Source: Paenibacillus sp. SZ31
GTDB taxonomy: Bacteria; Bacillota; Bacilli; Paenibacillales; Paenibacillaceae
Reading direction: 5' to 3'
Assembly: GCF_012912005.1 (NCBI RefSeq)
Contig: NZ_JABBEA010000002.1
Coordinates: 186,001-250,000 of the forward strand
Length of the DNA stretch: 64,000 nt
Part shown: positions 8,601-17,751 of the stretch, piece by piece
How the letters are laid out: the number at the start of each line of letters is the position of its first letter
Position numbering within the stretch: position 1 is the first letter of the stretch
Notes under the pieces: generated by a model
What the model was told of the DNA's origin: nothing
Seen by the model: only the letters and a program-made list of their open reading frames with translations
The model's database searches: none
Position numbers and translations under genes: made by a program

Positions 8601-9347
8601 ATGATACAAATCAGTCAACTGAATGTGGATTACTTTGGTAATCCTGCGCTTCAAAATGTAGATATCGATATTCCACTCGGATACACGATCGGCATCATCG
8701 GACCTAATGGAGCGGGAAAATCAACGTTCATCAAATCTTTATTGGGCGTCATCAAGAAACGTACGGGTAACGTTACCGTTAACGGCACCACGATTGCTCA
8801 TGAAAAAAAGAACATCGCATACGTACCACAGAAAAGCGATGTTGATCTGACTTTCCCTATCACGGTGCGGGACACGATCCTGACTGGAACGTACCCTAAG
8901 CTGAAGCTTTTCAGAAGACCCGGAAAAAAAGAAAAAGCCTACGTCGACCACTGTATGGAACTGGTGGATATCGCAGATCTGGCGAACAAACAAATCAGCA
9001 ACCTTTCTGGGGGACAACTGCAACGCGTATTCATTGCAAGGGCGCTCGCCCAGCAGGCAGATATCTTCTTCCTGGATGAACCCTTTGTAGGTATTGACCT
9101 TGTGAGTGAAAGAATCATTGTAGATCTGCTGAAGAAACTTCGGGAGGAAGGTAAAACAATCTTAATTGTTCACCATGACTTGCATGAGGTTGAAGAGTAC
9201 TTTGACAAGATCATCATTCTGAACAAAACACTGGTTGCTTTTGGAGACGTATCCACCACCTTTACGACGGAGAACATACAGGCCGCGTATGGATCATCTC
9301 TAGGCAATATCCAGATTAAAGGGTTGGGAGATGTTCAGAATGATTAA
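8601..9347 (+). CDS. mntB: Manganese ABC importer, ATP-binding subunit
   Basis: 248 residues. Walker A GPNGAGKST is near residues 34-42, the Q-loop is YVPQKSDVD, the signature is LSGGQLQRV, Walker B is IFFLDEPFVG, and the switch histidine lies in IVHHDLHEVEEYF. This matches the cluster-9 metal-importer ATPases (MntB/PsaB/ZnuC). It energises uptake through the permease encoded next. The ATG at 8601 is preferred to the TTG at 8583 because AAGGGG sits 9 bases before it. Metal is inferred as Mn from the binding protein and the MntR-like box. Confidence 0.9.
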   Translation: MIQISQLNVDYFGNPALQNVDIDIPLGYTIGIIGPNGAGKSTFIKSLLGVIKKRTGNVTVNGTTIAHEKKNIAYVPQKSDVDLTFPITVRDTILTGTYPKLKLFRRPGKKEKAYVDHCMELVDIADLANKQISNLSGGQLQRVFIARALAQQADIFFLDEPFVGIDLVSERIIVDLLKKLREEGKTILIVHHDLHEVEEYFDKIIILNKTLVAFGDVSTTFTTENIQAAYGSSLGNIQIKGLGDVQND

Positions 9348-10182
9348 CATGTTGTCAACATGGCTTGATATTCCAGTGTATGCACTGAACGCAGGTCTAT
9401 CTGCGATTATATTGGGGATTGTATCAGGGGTACTCGGCAGTTTCATCGTACTTCGAAAAATGTCGTTGATGGGTGATGCATTGTCGCATGCCGTCTTGCC
9501 GGGGGTAGCCATATCCTACATCTTGGGGATCAACGTACTGCTCGGCGCTTCAGTGTTCGGACTCATTGCAGCAATTCTGATTCAATTTATCACCAACCGC
9601 AGCACGATTAAAAGCGATACGTCCATCGGCATTGTTTTGAGCTCGTTCTTCGCATTAGGCATCGTTCTCATCACGTTTGCGAAAAGCGGTCTGGACTTAA
9701 CTCATATTCTGTTCGGTAATATTTTGGCTGTTCCGCAGTCAGAATTAGCGCAGTCCTTTATCATCATGCTCGCCGTAATCGCTGTCGTATCCTTGTTCTA
9801 CAAGGAGTTGTTGATCAGTTCGTTTGATCCGGTCGTATCCAAAGCGTACGGATTGAACACCAACTTTTATCATTACTTGCTCATGCTTTTGCTCTCCGTC
9901 GTCACCGTCTCTTCCCTCTCTCAGGTGGGGATTGTACTGGTCATTGCAATGCTTGTTATACCGGCAGCGACCTCCTATCTATGGACTAATAAATTGCTTC
10001 ATATGATCATCTTTGCTTCGGTATACGGAGCATTATCCGGAGTCGTTGGCGTAATACTTAGCTTTGAATTCAACCTTCCGACGAGTGCAACGATTGTGCT
10101 TGTTGGCGTGAGTGGTTTCGCAATTTCGTTCATTCTGTCTCCGAAAAACAACTTTTTTAAGAAAGGATTGAAAGCACAATGA
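9340..10182 (+). CDS. mntC: Manganese ABC importer, membrane permease
   Basis: About 280 residues with eight to nine membrane helices. The family segment GVLGSFIVLRKMSLMGDALS, followed by HAVLPGVA, is diagnostic of the metal-permease group. The gene overlaps the end of the ATPase gene. ATG 9340, nine bases after GGGAG, is preferred over ATG 9331, which abuts that motif; both are in frame. It forms the channel subunit with the adjacent ATPase and lipoprotein. Confidence 0.9.
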   Translation: MINMLSTWLDIPVYALNAGLSAIILGIVSGVLGSFIVLRKMSLMGDALSHAVLPGVAISYILGINVLLGASVFGLIAAILIQFITNRSTIKSDTSIGIVLSSFFALGIVLITFAKSGLDLTHILFGNILAVPQSELAQSFIIMLAVIAVVSLFYKELLISSFDPVVSKAYGLNTNFYHYLLMLLLSVVTVSSLSQVGIVLVIAMLVIPAATSYLWTNKLLHMIIFASVYGALSGVVGVILSFEFNLPTSATIVLVGVSGFAISFILSPKNNFFKKGLKAQ

Positions 10183-11111
10183 AAAAACAAATGATTGGTG
10201 TTTTTATTACTCTTATGATTATTTTATCCGCATGTTCCGATACAACATCTAATAGCACAGAGGCATCGACTACTCCAGATGAAAAACTAAAAATTGTAGC
10301 CACGTATTCCGTTATTGCGGATATGGTGGAAAATGTAGTCGGTGACAAAGCCGAAGTATACAGCATGGTTCCCATTGGAACCGATCCGCATATGTATGAC
10401 CCTTTACCACAAGACACCAAAAAAATATCAGAGGCCGATCTGGTCTTCTATAACGGACTTAACCTTGAAACGGGAAAAGGCTGGTTCCAGGATCTCCTGA
10501 AGGTTACTAACAAAACGGATGCTGCGTTCGTAGTTTCGGAAGAAGTAACACCGATGTATCTTAGCGAAGCAGGCAAAGAAACACAGGAAGATCCACACGC
10601 TTGGCTAGACATTCAAAACGGAATCAAGTATGTGGACATCATTACGAAGCGTATCATTGAGAAAGATCCGGAAAATGAGCAATATTATTTGGACAACCAA
10701 GCTGCCTATGTTACCAAATTAGAGGAAGCCGATCAGTATGCCAAAGATCAAATTGCTAAAGTTCCTGCGGAGAAACGGATTTTGGTCACAAGTGAAGGTG
10801 CATTCAAGTATTTCTCCAAGGCTTATGGTTTTGAAGCGGCATACATCTGGGAAATCAATACGGATAGCCAAGGTACTCCTGATCAGATGAACCGGATTAT
10901 TGATATTATCAGAACGAACCAAATTCCAGCTCTGTTTGTAGAAACCAGCGTTAATCCGAAGACAATGGAGACGGTATCTACTGAGACAGGTGCCCCTATT
11001 CACTCAAAAATCTTCACAGACTCCCTTGCTAAAAAAGGCGAAGACGGAGACACATACATTACCATGGTCAAATGGAACATCGACAAAGTAACAGAAGGTT
11101 TATCGCAGTAA
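10179..11111 (+). CDS. mntA: Manganese-binding lipoprotein of the ABC importer
   Basis: 310 residues. A lipoprotein signal ends in the lipobox LSAC (Cys19). The four metal ligands of the PsaA/MntA family appear in register: His71 (GTDPHMYDP), His140 (EDPHAWLD), Glu206 (VTSEGAF) and Asp281 (IFTDSLA). The motif AAYIWEINTDSQGTPDQ is shared with manganese binders, and there is no histidine-rich loop as in zinc binders. The ATG overlaps the permease stop (ATGA). It should capture Mn(II) outside the membrane and deliver it to the permease. Confidence 0.92.
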   Translation: MKKQMIGVFITLMIILSACSDTTSNSTEASTTPDEKLKIVATYSVIADMVENVVGDKAEVYSMVPIGTDPHMYDPLPQDTKKISEADLVFYNGLNLETGKGWFQDLLKVTNKTDAAFVVSEEVTPMYLSEAGKETQEDPHAWLDIQNGIKYVDIITKRIIEKDPENEQYYLDNQAAYVTKLEEADQYAKDQIAKVPAEKRILVTSEGAFKYFSKAYGFEAAYIWEINTDSQGTPDQMNRIIDIIRTNQIPALFVETSVNPKTMETVSTETGAPIHSKIFTDSLAKKGEDGDTYITMVKWNIDKVTEGLSQ

Positions 11112-11119
11112 TCAAAAAA

Positions 11120-11151
11120 AACGGGTCACCTTGTGGTGACTCGTTTTTTTA
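11120..11151 (+). terminator. Terminator of the manganese operon
   Basis: ACGGGTCACC / GGTGACTCGT stem with a TTGT loop and a seven-T tail. Confidence 0.9.
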
Positions 11152-11169
11152 TGTTTTTTTCGTTTGCAA

Positions 11170-12165
11170 TTAATTACTAATGGGTTGGATTTGTTTCATG
11201 TAAGATTTGAATTCCTCGGCGATTTCTTTAAATTTCGTATGATGCAGGTAATGCGATCCCTCCATTGGGATCATTTTGCCCTGTGCCGATTGTTTCACTA
11301 GTTCTTCATGTAGCGGAATCCACTGTGGATTGTGCTCGTTATTAGATTGTACGAAGAGCAACATCGGCAGATTACGAGGATAAGTGAGTTTTTCTCCATT
11401 TTTGAAATTGGAACCCAGGTGTTTAAGCTCATCGATCAGTGTCGGATTCGTTGAGACTTGATTCGCAATTAACTTCATCTGTTCTTTGGTATGTTCATCG
11501 TATGCAAGTGATTTATAGGAATCTCCGCTCACTTTTTGAAGCACTCTCATCAGACCTGATTTTTGAAGGAACTTCATTAAGTTCAAAGGTAATTTGACAT
11601 CCATGCCAGGTTGATTCGGAACACTGCTATCGATCCCGACAAAAGCAGAAACTTCATCCGGATACGTGTTCACATAAGTCGCTGCGTATAGTCCCGTGAT
11701 GGAATGCCCCATCAGAATATAACGGTCAATTCCGAGCTGGTGTACAGCTTCATGAATTTCGCTGACGATATTCTCCGTTGTTCTCTCCGTATCGGTTTCG
11801 TCACTTAATCCATAACCGAAAGGCTCGATTGCGACAACTTTGTAATCAGAAGTTAATTCATCAATTAACAATTTGAAATCAAGTACTGGCGACGGAGTTC
11901 CTTGACCAGGCAGAAGCACAATGGTCTGTTCCCCGCTACCTTGAATGGACACATTCATATTTTTTCCATCGACATTAACATATTGGCCATACGATTCAAT
12001 TTTCTTTTTCTCGATCCCATTACTGATTGTATGAACGACAAACGTGATGCCCATGAATAGCACCAGCGCGCCGACAATACCTCCAATTATTTTTAACCAT
12101 AAGTTCCGTTTTTTACGGCCCTTAGTCCCCGTTGTTGTTATATCTACTGTTTTTGCCACATCCAT
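11170..12165 (-). CDS. Membrane-anchored alpha/beta hydrolase
   Basis: 331 residues. A basic N-terminus (KGRKKR) precedes one membrane helix at about residues 22-44, followed by an extracellular alpha/beta-hydrolase domain: VLLPGQGTPSPVLDF, nucleophile elbow GHSITG with Ser155, and a C-terminal catalytic histidine probably in EGSHYLHH. Such proteins act as esterases, lipases or peptidases; the substrate is unknown. AGGAG lies just before the ATG. It is transcribed in the same direction as the purine permease but is separated from it by a terminator. Confidence 0.85.
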   Translation of the reverse strand: MDVAKTVDITTTGTKGRKKRNLWLKIIGGIVGALVLFMGITFVVHTISNGIEKKKIESYGQYVNVDGKNMNVSIQGSGEQTIVLLPGQGTPSPVLDFKLLIDELTSDYKVVAIEPFGYGLSDETDTERTTENIVSEIHEAVHQLGIDRYILMGHSITGLYAATYVNTYPDEVSAFVGIDSSVPNQPGMDVKLPLNLMKFLQKSGLMRVLQKVSGDSYKSLAYDEHTKEQMKLIANQVSTNPTLIDELKHLGSNFKNGEKLTYPRNLPMLLFVQSNNEHNPQWIPLHEELVKQSAQGKMIPMEGSHYLHHTKFKEIAEEFKSYMKQIQPISN

Positions 12166-12276
12166 CTTCTCCTGTCTTTATATCTGTAGAGCCGCTCTTG
12201 CGACATAGGTATAGTGTAACCATGGAAGATGTCCCCTTCGTGACGGGAATATGAACGGAGTATGAACTGCACAAAA

Positions 12277-12306
12277 AAAAGAGAGCTGCTTGTTAGAGCA
12301 GTTCTC
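12277..12306 (-). terminator. Terminator of the purine permease gene
   Basis: On the minus strand GAGAACTGCT pairs with AGCAGCTCTC (one G-U pair), followed by eight T. Confidence 0.88.
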
Positions 12307-12323
12307 TTATTGATTAGACCATT

Positions 12324-13622
12324 TTAGTGGTCCAGGAATACAAGCTGAATGAAGAACAATACCGCAAAAATATAGAATATCGGATGAACATCTTTACCTT
12401 TTCCACGAAGCAGCTTGAGCACTGGATAAAAGATGAAACCTACGCCGATACCTGTCGCAATACTATGCGTCAACGGAGTAAGGATGATAATCAGGAAGGC
12501 CGGAAATGCTTCTTCAAGATCATCCCATTTGATTTTGCTGATAACGTTAATCATAAAGTACCCAACAATAATCAGTGCCGGAGAAGTAATCGCCGGAATG
12601 CTTGAAATTACACTTACGATCGGTGTGAAGAATAACGTAAGTGCAAGCAGCACACTTACCGTTACCGCCGTCAGTCCCGTTCTTCCCCCTGCAGCTACCC
12701 CTGTGCTGGATTCAATGTAAGCTGATGTTGGGCTCGTTCCGAGCAAAGCTCCACTGGTTGTTCCTACCGCATCTGCCAATAGTGCACCACGCGAGCGTGG
12801 GAATTTACCTTCCTTCAGCAATCCTGCTTGTTCAGCAACGCCGAGCATTGTCCCCGTCGTATCAAACAGTGTGATCAACAGGAACGTAAATATGATCGTG
12901 TATAAGCCATTCGAGAATACCCCTGCCAGATCCAGTTGCAAAGCCGTTGACGCGAGGCCTTGCGGCATGGATACAATCGATTCCGGCATTTGGAATAGTC
13001 CCATGATCCAGGCAAGTATCGCTGTAACCACCATGCCGATGAACAGGTAACCTTTCACATTATAGGCCATCAGCACAACGGTGATAATCAATCCGATAAT
13101 GGTCAGATAAGTCATTGGCTCTGCCAAGTTCCCGATCGTAATCAAATTCGATTCTGAATCGGCAATAATGCCGGCATTTTGCAGACCTACCGTTGTAATA
13201 AACAATCCGATCCCTGCGGTTATTGCATGTTTTAAACTTGCAGGAATTGCATCAAGCAACATGTAACGGAATGAAGTAAGCGATAAAATAATAAACAAAA
13301 TCCCTGCTATAAATACAGCTCCCAGTGCAACCTGCCAAGACACCCCATATCCGGCAACTACACTATAGGCAAAGAATGCATTCAGACCCATACCCGGTGC
13401 GATGACGATCGGATAATTGGACCAGAGCCCCATAATCAGAGTTCCGACAATACTTGCCAGTACCGTTGCTATGAATACTCCGTTAAAGTCCATGCCCGTA
13501 CTGCTGAGTATTCCTGGGTTTACGATAACTATGTATACCATTGTGAAGAATGTTGTAACCCCTGCGATAATTTCTGTGGGGATGCTCGTGCCTCGTTCTT
13601 TAAGTTTGAACCATTTGTCCAT
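12324..13622 (-). CDS. NCS2-family purine permease (AzgA/PbuG type)
   Basis: 432 residues with about twelve membrane helices. It contains the AzgA/PbuG-specific NYPIVIAPGMGLNAFFAY segment and GTSPTSAYIESSTGVAAGGR. Family members import hypoxanthine and guanine by proton symport. The ATG at 13622 has GGAGG 11 bases upstream; an in-frame TTG at 13640 would overlap that site. A strong SigA-type promoter and a 170-base leader with an intrinsic terminator precede it, so transcription is probably controlled by attenuation. PbuG and PbuO paralogues cannot be separated by eye. Confidence 0.9.
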   Translation of the reverse strand: MDKWFKLKERGTSIPTEIIAGVTTFFTMVYIVIVNPGILSSTGMDFNGVFIATVLASIVGTLIMGLWSNYPIVIAPGMGLNAFFAYSVVAGYGVSWQVALGAVFIAGILFIILSLTSFRYMLLDAIPASLKHAITAGIGLFITTVGLQNAGIIADSESNLITIGNLAEPMTYLTIIGLIITVVLMAYNVKGYLFIGMVVTAILAWIMGLFQMPESIVSMPQGLASTALQLDLAGVFSNGLYTIIFTFLLITLFDTTGTMLGVAEQAGLLKEGKFPRSRGALLADAVGTTSGALLGTSPTSAYIESSTGVAAGGRTGLTAVTVSVLLALTLFFTPIVSVISSIPAITSPALIIVGYFMINVISKIKWDDLEEAFPAFLIIILTPLTHSIATGIGVGFIFYPVLKLLRGKGKDVHPIFYIFAVLFFIQLVFLDH

Positions 13623-13668
13623 GGTAAAGCCAGCCTCCAACTTTCAAATTATACTCCAAAGCTAAAAA

Positions 13669-13790
13669 CAAAAAATCCTAATCTTCATATAGGATTGTAA
13701 TATTGTCGCTCCTATATTCGTCGTTAGGATTTAACAGCTAAGTCTAAACCAAAACTAAGGATACCCATATCTGTTTTAACCTGAAGTCCA
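13669..13790 (-). promoter_or_regulatory. Transcribed leader with alternative terminator/antiterminator
   Basis: Between the promoter and the permease start lies a terminator hairpin (AATCCTA / TTAGGATT, then seven T on the minus strand, near 13669-13697). Two upstream segments can compete with it: AAATCCTAA (near 13727-13735) is fully complementary to TTAGGATTT, the terminator's 3' arm, and ATATAGGA (near 13712-13719) is fully complementary to TCCTATAT of its 5' arm. This is the layout of a riboswitch or attenuator. The conserved residues of the classic purine aptamer (for example TTTCTACC) are not present, so the ligand class is unknown. Confidence 0.55.
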
Positions 13791-13796
13791 TTTCGT

Positions 13797-13825
13797 ATTC
13801 TAATTAAAATCACATGCAATGTCAA
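13797..13825 (-). promoter_or_regulatory. Promoter of the purine permease gene
   Basis: Read on the minus strand: TTGACA (13825-13820), exactly 17 bases, TAGAAT (13802-13797). One base from the SigA consensus. Confidence 0.78.
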
Positions 13826-13930
13826 TGAATTAACGATTTGTTCACAGTTATTTACGAACTATATAGATATTGAAGATGTTTTTCATTCGTTTTTAGAACG
13901 GGAGATTACTTGTAGTCTATAAAAGTAAAG

Positions 13931-13963
13931 AAAGACTGTCGAAAATGTTCTCCGACAGTCTTT
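13931..13963. terminator. Bidirectional terminator below the 42-residue gene
   Basis: AAAGACTGTCG (13931-13941) pairs perfectly with CGACAGTCTTT (13953-13963). A T-rich run follows on the minus strand, so it fits the small gene just upstream on that strand. Confidence 0.75.
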
Positions 13964-13971
13964 CGCCTAAA

Positions 13972-14100
13972 TTAAATCGTAGTATCTTTCTCTTCATATT
14001 CGCTGGACAATTCTTTTAGCGATTTGATTTTACCATGGGGATGCTGTTCTTGCTTTCGTGACTTCCAGGCAGCTTCTTTTCGTTTCTTCTGGTTAGCCAT
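13972..14100 (-). CDS. 42-residue basic hypothetical protein
   Basis: Small gene beginning MANQKKRKEAAWKSRKQEQH and ending SSEYEEKDTTI. The N-terminal half is rich in Lys and Arg and the C-terminal third is acidic, without a membrane segment. GGAGGATA lies 8-10 bases before the ATG, and a perfect terminator hairpin follows the stop, so expression is well supported. I do not recognise a family; the composition suggests nucleic-acid or ribosome contact, which is only a guess. It is divergent from the aldo/keto reductase gene. Confidence 0.65.
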   Translation of the reverse strand: MANQKKRKEAAWKSRKQEQHPHGKIKSLKELSSEYEEKDTTI

Positions 14101-14268
14101 AAAAGGTATCCTCCTCTGGAAATTGAGATGTATACTACTTCTTTATGATGTCACGCTAAGGCAAATTTATTCCATGTTTTTTAGCTGCTAAGAGGATTAG
14201 GCAAGCATGTAAGACGAATTAGATATCTGTTTTTGGATGAGGAATGCCATAATATAGACATGCTATAA

Positions 14269-15135
<867 letters not shown>

Positions 15136-15214
15136 ATATATAATCATCCAATTTAATATAATGTAAGTTCTAATCCTGTTCTTGCTTGGATGTGGACTTG
15201 GTTCTTTATACTAC

Positions 15215-15240
15215 AAAAAGCCGCTATTATAGCGGCTTTT
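15215..15240. terminator. Bidirectional terminator, copy 1 of a five-copy hairpin family
   Basis: AAAAGCCGCT-attat-AGCGGCTTTT, perfect stem, between the convergent aldo/keto reductase and ankyrin genes. Confidence 0.88.
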
Positions 15241-15326
15241 GTGTGTGGTACGATGATCTGGACCGGCTCCATTCCCCACCGAAAACTCAACATTCTATGT
15301 TTTATCTCTTTGATCCTTAAACGTTA

Positions 15327-16031
15327 CTATTTCGCACCAGCCCGTACCAAAATATCTTCAATTTCCTTAAAGCCTTTATTCTTCGCATGACTGAGCGGTG
15401 ATACCCCATCACGATCCGCTATGTTCACGTCTGCTCCATGGTCAATGAGTAATTGTATCGTCTCCTGCTGCTGAGCATTGCCATCGTTAAGAATGATCGC
15501 TTCCAGCAGTGCTGTCCATCCCAATTGATTCACATGGTCCAAATTCACTGAAGTTTGGGTCAGGAGTTCTCGTATTACATCCACATATCCATGCTCTGAA
15601 GCTGGAATAAGTGCTGTCCCTCCATATCGATTCGTTATCGCTGGGTCCGCTCCCGCCTCAATCGTCAGCTTTAAAATATCCACGTATCCTTCAGCGCCAG
15701 CGTACAGAAACGGGTTATTCTTCATATCGTCCTGTATATTCACATCTGCACCTGCTTCAATCAATACGTTAGCCGATGTTAGATCATTATTGTAGGTTGC
15801 AATCATTGTAGCTGTTCGTCCACTCTGATCTTGAGCATTGGTATTGGCGCCCGCTTGAATCCATTTTTTGATGCCTTCCGTATCTCCATCCTCTACTGCC
15901 TTGAACAGCTGTTCATCTGGTGAAGTCAGGGTCTGCTCCTCCACATTTGAGTCGTTTTTCACTTCAGGCATGCAGCCTTGGACGATGAACATGCTACTTA
16001 TTAGGATAATGATTAACAGCGACTTATTCAT
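15327..16031 (-). CDS. Ankyrin-repeat lipoprotein
   Basis: 234 residues. The signal peptide MNKSLLIIILISSMFIVQGC ends in a lipobox cysteine, so the protein should be lipid-anchored on the outer face of the membrane. About five ankyrin repeats follow, with repeated phrases such as AGANTNAQDQSGRTATMIA and AGADVNIQDDMKNNPFLYAG. Ankyrin repeats bind proteins; the partner is unknown. The start at 16031 is set by GGAGGAAGT directly upstream; a longer reading from 16169 has no signal peptide or ribosome binding site. Confidence 0.88.
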   Translation of the reverse strand: MNKSLLIIILISSMFIVQGCMPEVKNDSNVEEQTLTSPDEQLFKAVEDGDTEGIKKWIQAGANTNAQDQSGRTATMIATYNNDLTSANVLIEAGADVNIQDDMKNNPFLYAGAEGYVDILKLTIEAGADPAITNRYGGTALIPASEHGYVDVIRELLTQTSVNLDHVNQLGWTALLEAIILNDGNAQQQETIQLLIDHGADVNIADRDGVSPLSHAKNKGFKEIEDILVRAGAK

Positions 16032-16373
16032 ACTTCCTCCTTTTACTCCAGTGTCACAGTAACCGAAGAAGCGACACTCCAATTCCCAACTGGGTTTATT
16101 GTACACGTAGTACCTTGTTATTGAATTAGTTAGTGCACATGTTAACACAAGATCAATCCCATTGCCCATAGTTTATAAAATGCTTGCGCATTCGCATGTT
16201 GGTTCAGTTATCCGGCATGGAACCGTTTAATGCTGGTTTGAGCGTAGCCAAAAGCATCATTTTTTCATTTTATATGTTGACAGTGATAATGATTATCAAT
16301 AGTGTTGGAGTAAGATGTACTATGATTTTATCTCATCATGGCCAGCAAACACTTTTGAAATGAGGTACGAAAT
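16032..16373. other. Intergenic region between the ankyrin and AraC genes
   Basis: About 340 bases between divergent genes. No open reading frame looks coding. It holds the Fur-like box and TTGACA element for the AraC gene near its right end; nothing else recognisable. Confidence 0.6.
16277..16302 (+). promoter_or_regulatory. Fur-like box overlapping a promoter -35 element
   Basis: TGATAATGATTATCAATAG (16284-16302) is close to the Fur consensus built from GATAAT/ATTATC arms. A TTGACA (16277-16282) abuts it. No convincing -10 sits exactly 17 bases on, so the promoter call is weaker than the box. Confidence 0.7.
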
Positions 16374-17201
16374 GTGAAAGTAGATGTGAATCAGTTAGCA
16401 GCGCATTTTGCACACATTCCTTTTCAAGTCGAAGGAATATATCGATATGCTAGAAATTCAGGTGTGCCCCACGCTGACTATACCGATTCTTTTCCTGGTT
16501 TTGTATTTCCACTTACAGGAAAAATACAATTTCAATTTGATGGTACGCCCTATATATTTTCACCAGGAAAAGTTGTACACGGAGGGGCAAAAATGAAACT
16601 AGACCAAACTGTGTTTAATAAAAATGACTGGGAATACATCCTTGTTTTATACCGAATATGTAGTTCGGATCTCGATGAATCAAGCTTTTCCCATCAGCAC
16701 TTTGAATTATCAACGGGTCAATCCCCTCGTCTAATCGAACTAATTACGCGTCTCTGGCATGTGTATAATCAGCGTGGAGGCATGTCGATGTTTCAGACCG
16801 AAATGCTGTTTCGTGATGTGCTGAATGAGGCATTACTATGTGTGGATCATCGGCAAAATAGTAATGAATCAGATGCTTTATTCGAACGGGTCTCTACTCA
16901 TATTCATGAAAACTATGATCAAAGCCTGACAGTAGCATCGCTCGCAGAACTATATAATGTTAATCGAAATCGACTTTCTTACGTATTTAGAAGACATGCT
17001 GGTATGGGCCCAGCAGATTATATATTGAAATATCGGATAAAGATGGCGCAACACATGCTGTCTGCAAGTGACGCGTCTGTACAACATATTGCTGAAACCA
17101 TTGGCATTGCTGACCCCTTCTATTTTAGTAGAGTCTTCAAGAAACAATGTGGTATTTCTCCTACGGAGTATCGTCAGAAGTTCATCAATAATCCATCCTG
17201 A
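16374..17201 (+). CDS. AraC-family regulator, Fur-box controlled
   Basis: 275 residues: an N-terminal cupin-like sensor (FPGFVFPLTGKIQFQFDG) and a C-terminal double helix-turn-helix (SLAELYNVNRNRLSYVFRRH and IADPFYFSRVFKKQCGISP). GTG at 16374 is the start, with GAGGT 8 bases upstream; the overlapping ATG is followed at once by a stop. The upstream Fur-like box suggests induction in low iron. By analogy with Bacillus Btr, an AraC protein that activates siderophore uptake when ligand-bound, it may control iron genes such as the binding protein at 19756-20826; this is inference. Confidence 0.88.
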   Translation: MKVDVNQLAAHFAHIPFQVEGIYRYARNSGVPHADYTDSFPGFVFPLTGKIQFQFDGTPYIFSPGKVVHGGAKMKLDQTVFNKNDWEYILVLYRICSSDLDESSFSHQHFELSTGQSPRLIELITRLWHVYNQRGGMSMFQTEMLFRDVLNEALLCVDHRQNSNESDALFERVSTHIHENYDQSLTVASLAELYNVNRNRLSYVFRRHAGMGPADYILKYRIKMAQHMLSASDASVQHIAETIGIADPFYFSRVFKKQCGISPTEYRQKFINNPS

Positions 17202-17281
17202 TTTCAACAGGCATCCATGTTATACCAAAAATCAAATCAGTATACTGAACATAAAGGATTTAATACACAGGAGGAATTACA

Positions 17282-17620
17282 ATGAACTATCAAGCTATTA
17301 AATTAAATGAGGAATTTTCGAAATTAAACGATCTGTGGTCTCCGAAACTCATTGGTGAAATGAATGACTATCAATTTAAGATCGTTAAGATTGCTGGAGA
17401 TTTTGAGTGGCATGTTCATGAGGAGACTGACAAGTTATTTTTTGTGCTCGAGGGGGAAATGATTATTGATTTTCGTGATGGGCAAGTGAAGATTTCCAAG
17501 GGCGAGATGTATATTGTGCCTAAAGGAGTCGAGATCAAGCCTTCCGCCGAAAAGGAATGTCATATCATGTTGATGGAGCCTGGAAGCGAAGTAAACACTG
17601 GCAGGACTAAGGCAGAATAA
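17282..17620 (+). CDS. Small cupin-domain protein
   Basis: 112 residues, a single cupin barrel. The motif GDFEWHVHEETDKLFFVLEG carries the metal-binding His-X-His and Glu of cupin motif 1, and GEMYIVPKGVEIKPSA carries motif 2. Single-domain cupins of this size include mannose-6-phosphate isomerase-like and ectoine-synthase-like enzymes and non-enzymatic binders; I cannot say which. AGGAGGAA 6-7 bases before the ATG. It follows the AraC gene by 80 bases on the same strand and may share its transcript. Confidence 0.85.
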   Translation: MNYQAIKLNEEFSKLNDLWSPKLIGEMNDYQFKIVKIAGDFEWHVHEETDKLFFVLEGEMIIDFRDGQVKISKGEMYIVPKGVEIKPSAEKECHIMLMEPGSEVNTGRTKAE

Positions 17621-17661
17621 GCGTCAGTTATAGGAACCAGGATGTCAATTTGTAATATCAG

Positions 17662-17697
17662 AGAGCCGATAACCGCGTGATAAGGGTTATCGGCTCT
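17662..17697 (+). terminator. Hairpin after the cupin gene
   Basis: Perfect 13-base stem AGAGCCGATAACC / GGTTATCGGCTCT with a 10-base loop; only a weak T tail (GCGTCTG), so termination may be partial. Confidence 0.6.
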
Positions 17698-17751
17698 GCG
17701 TCTGTACGGCTAACTCTTTGACATGCATTAATCAGCAATCTCTCGGTTATG

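Noticed and set aside
13669..13790. Classic purine (G-box) riboswitch before the permease
   Set aside because: The core sequences of that aptamer are absent; only the terminator/antiterminator logic is supported, so no class is named.
16032..16169. Longer N-terminus for the ankyrin protein
   Set aside because: The upstream extension has no ribosome binding site, while GGAGG and a lipoprotein signal peptide fit the start at 16031.
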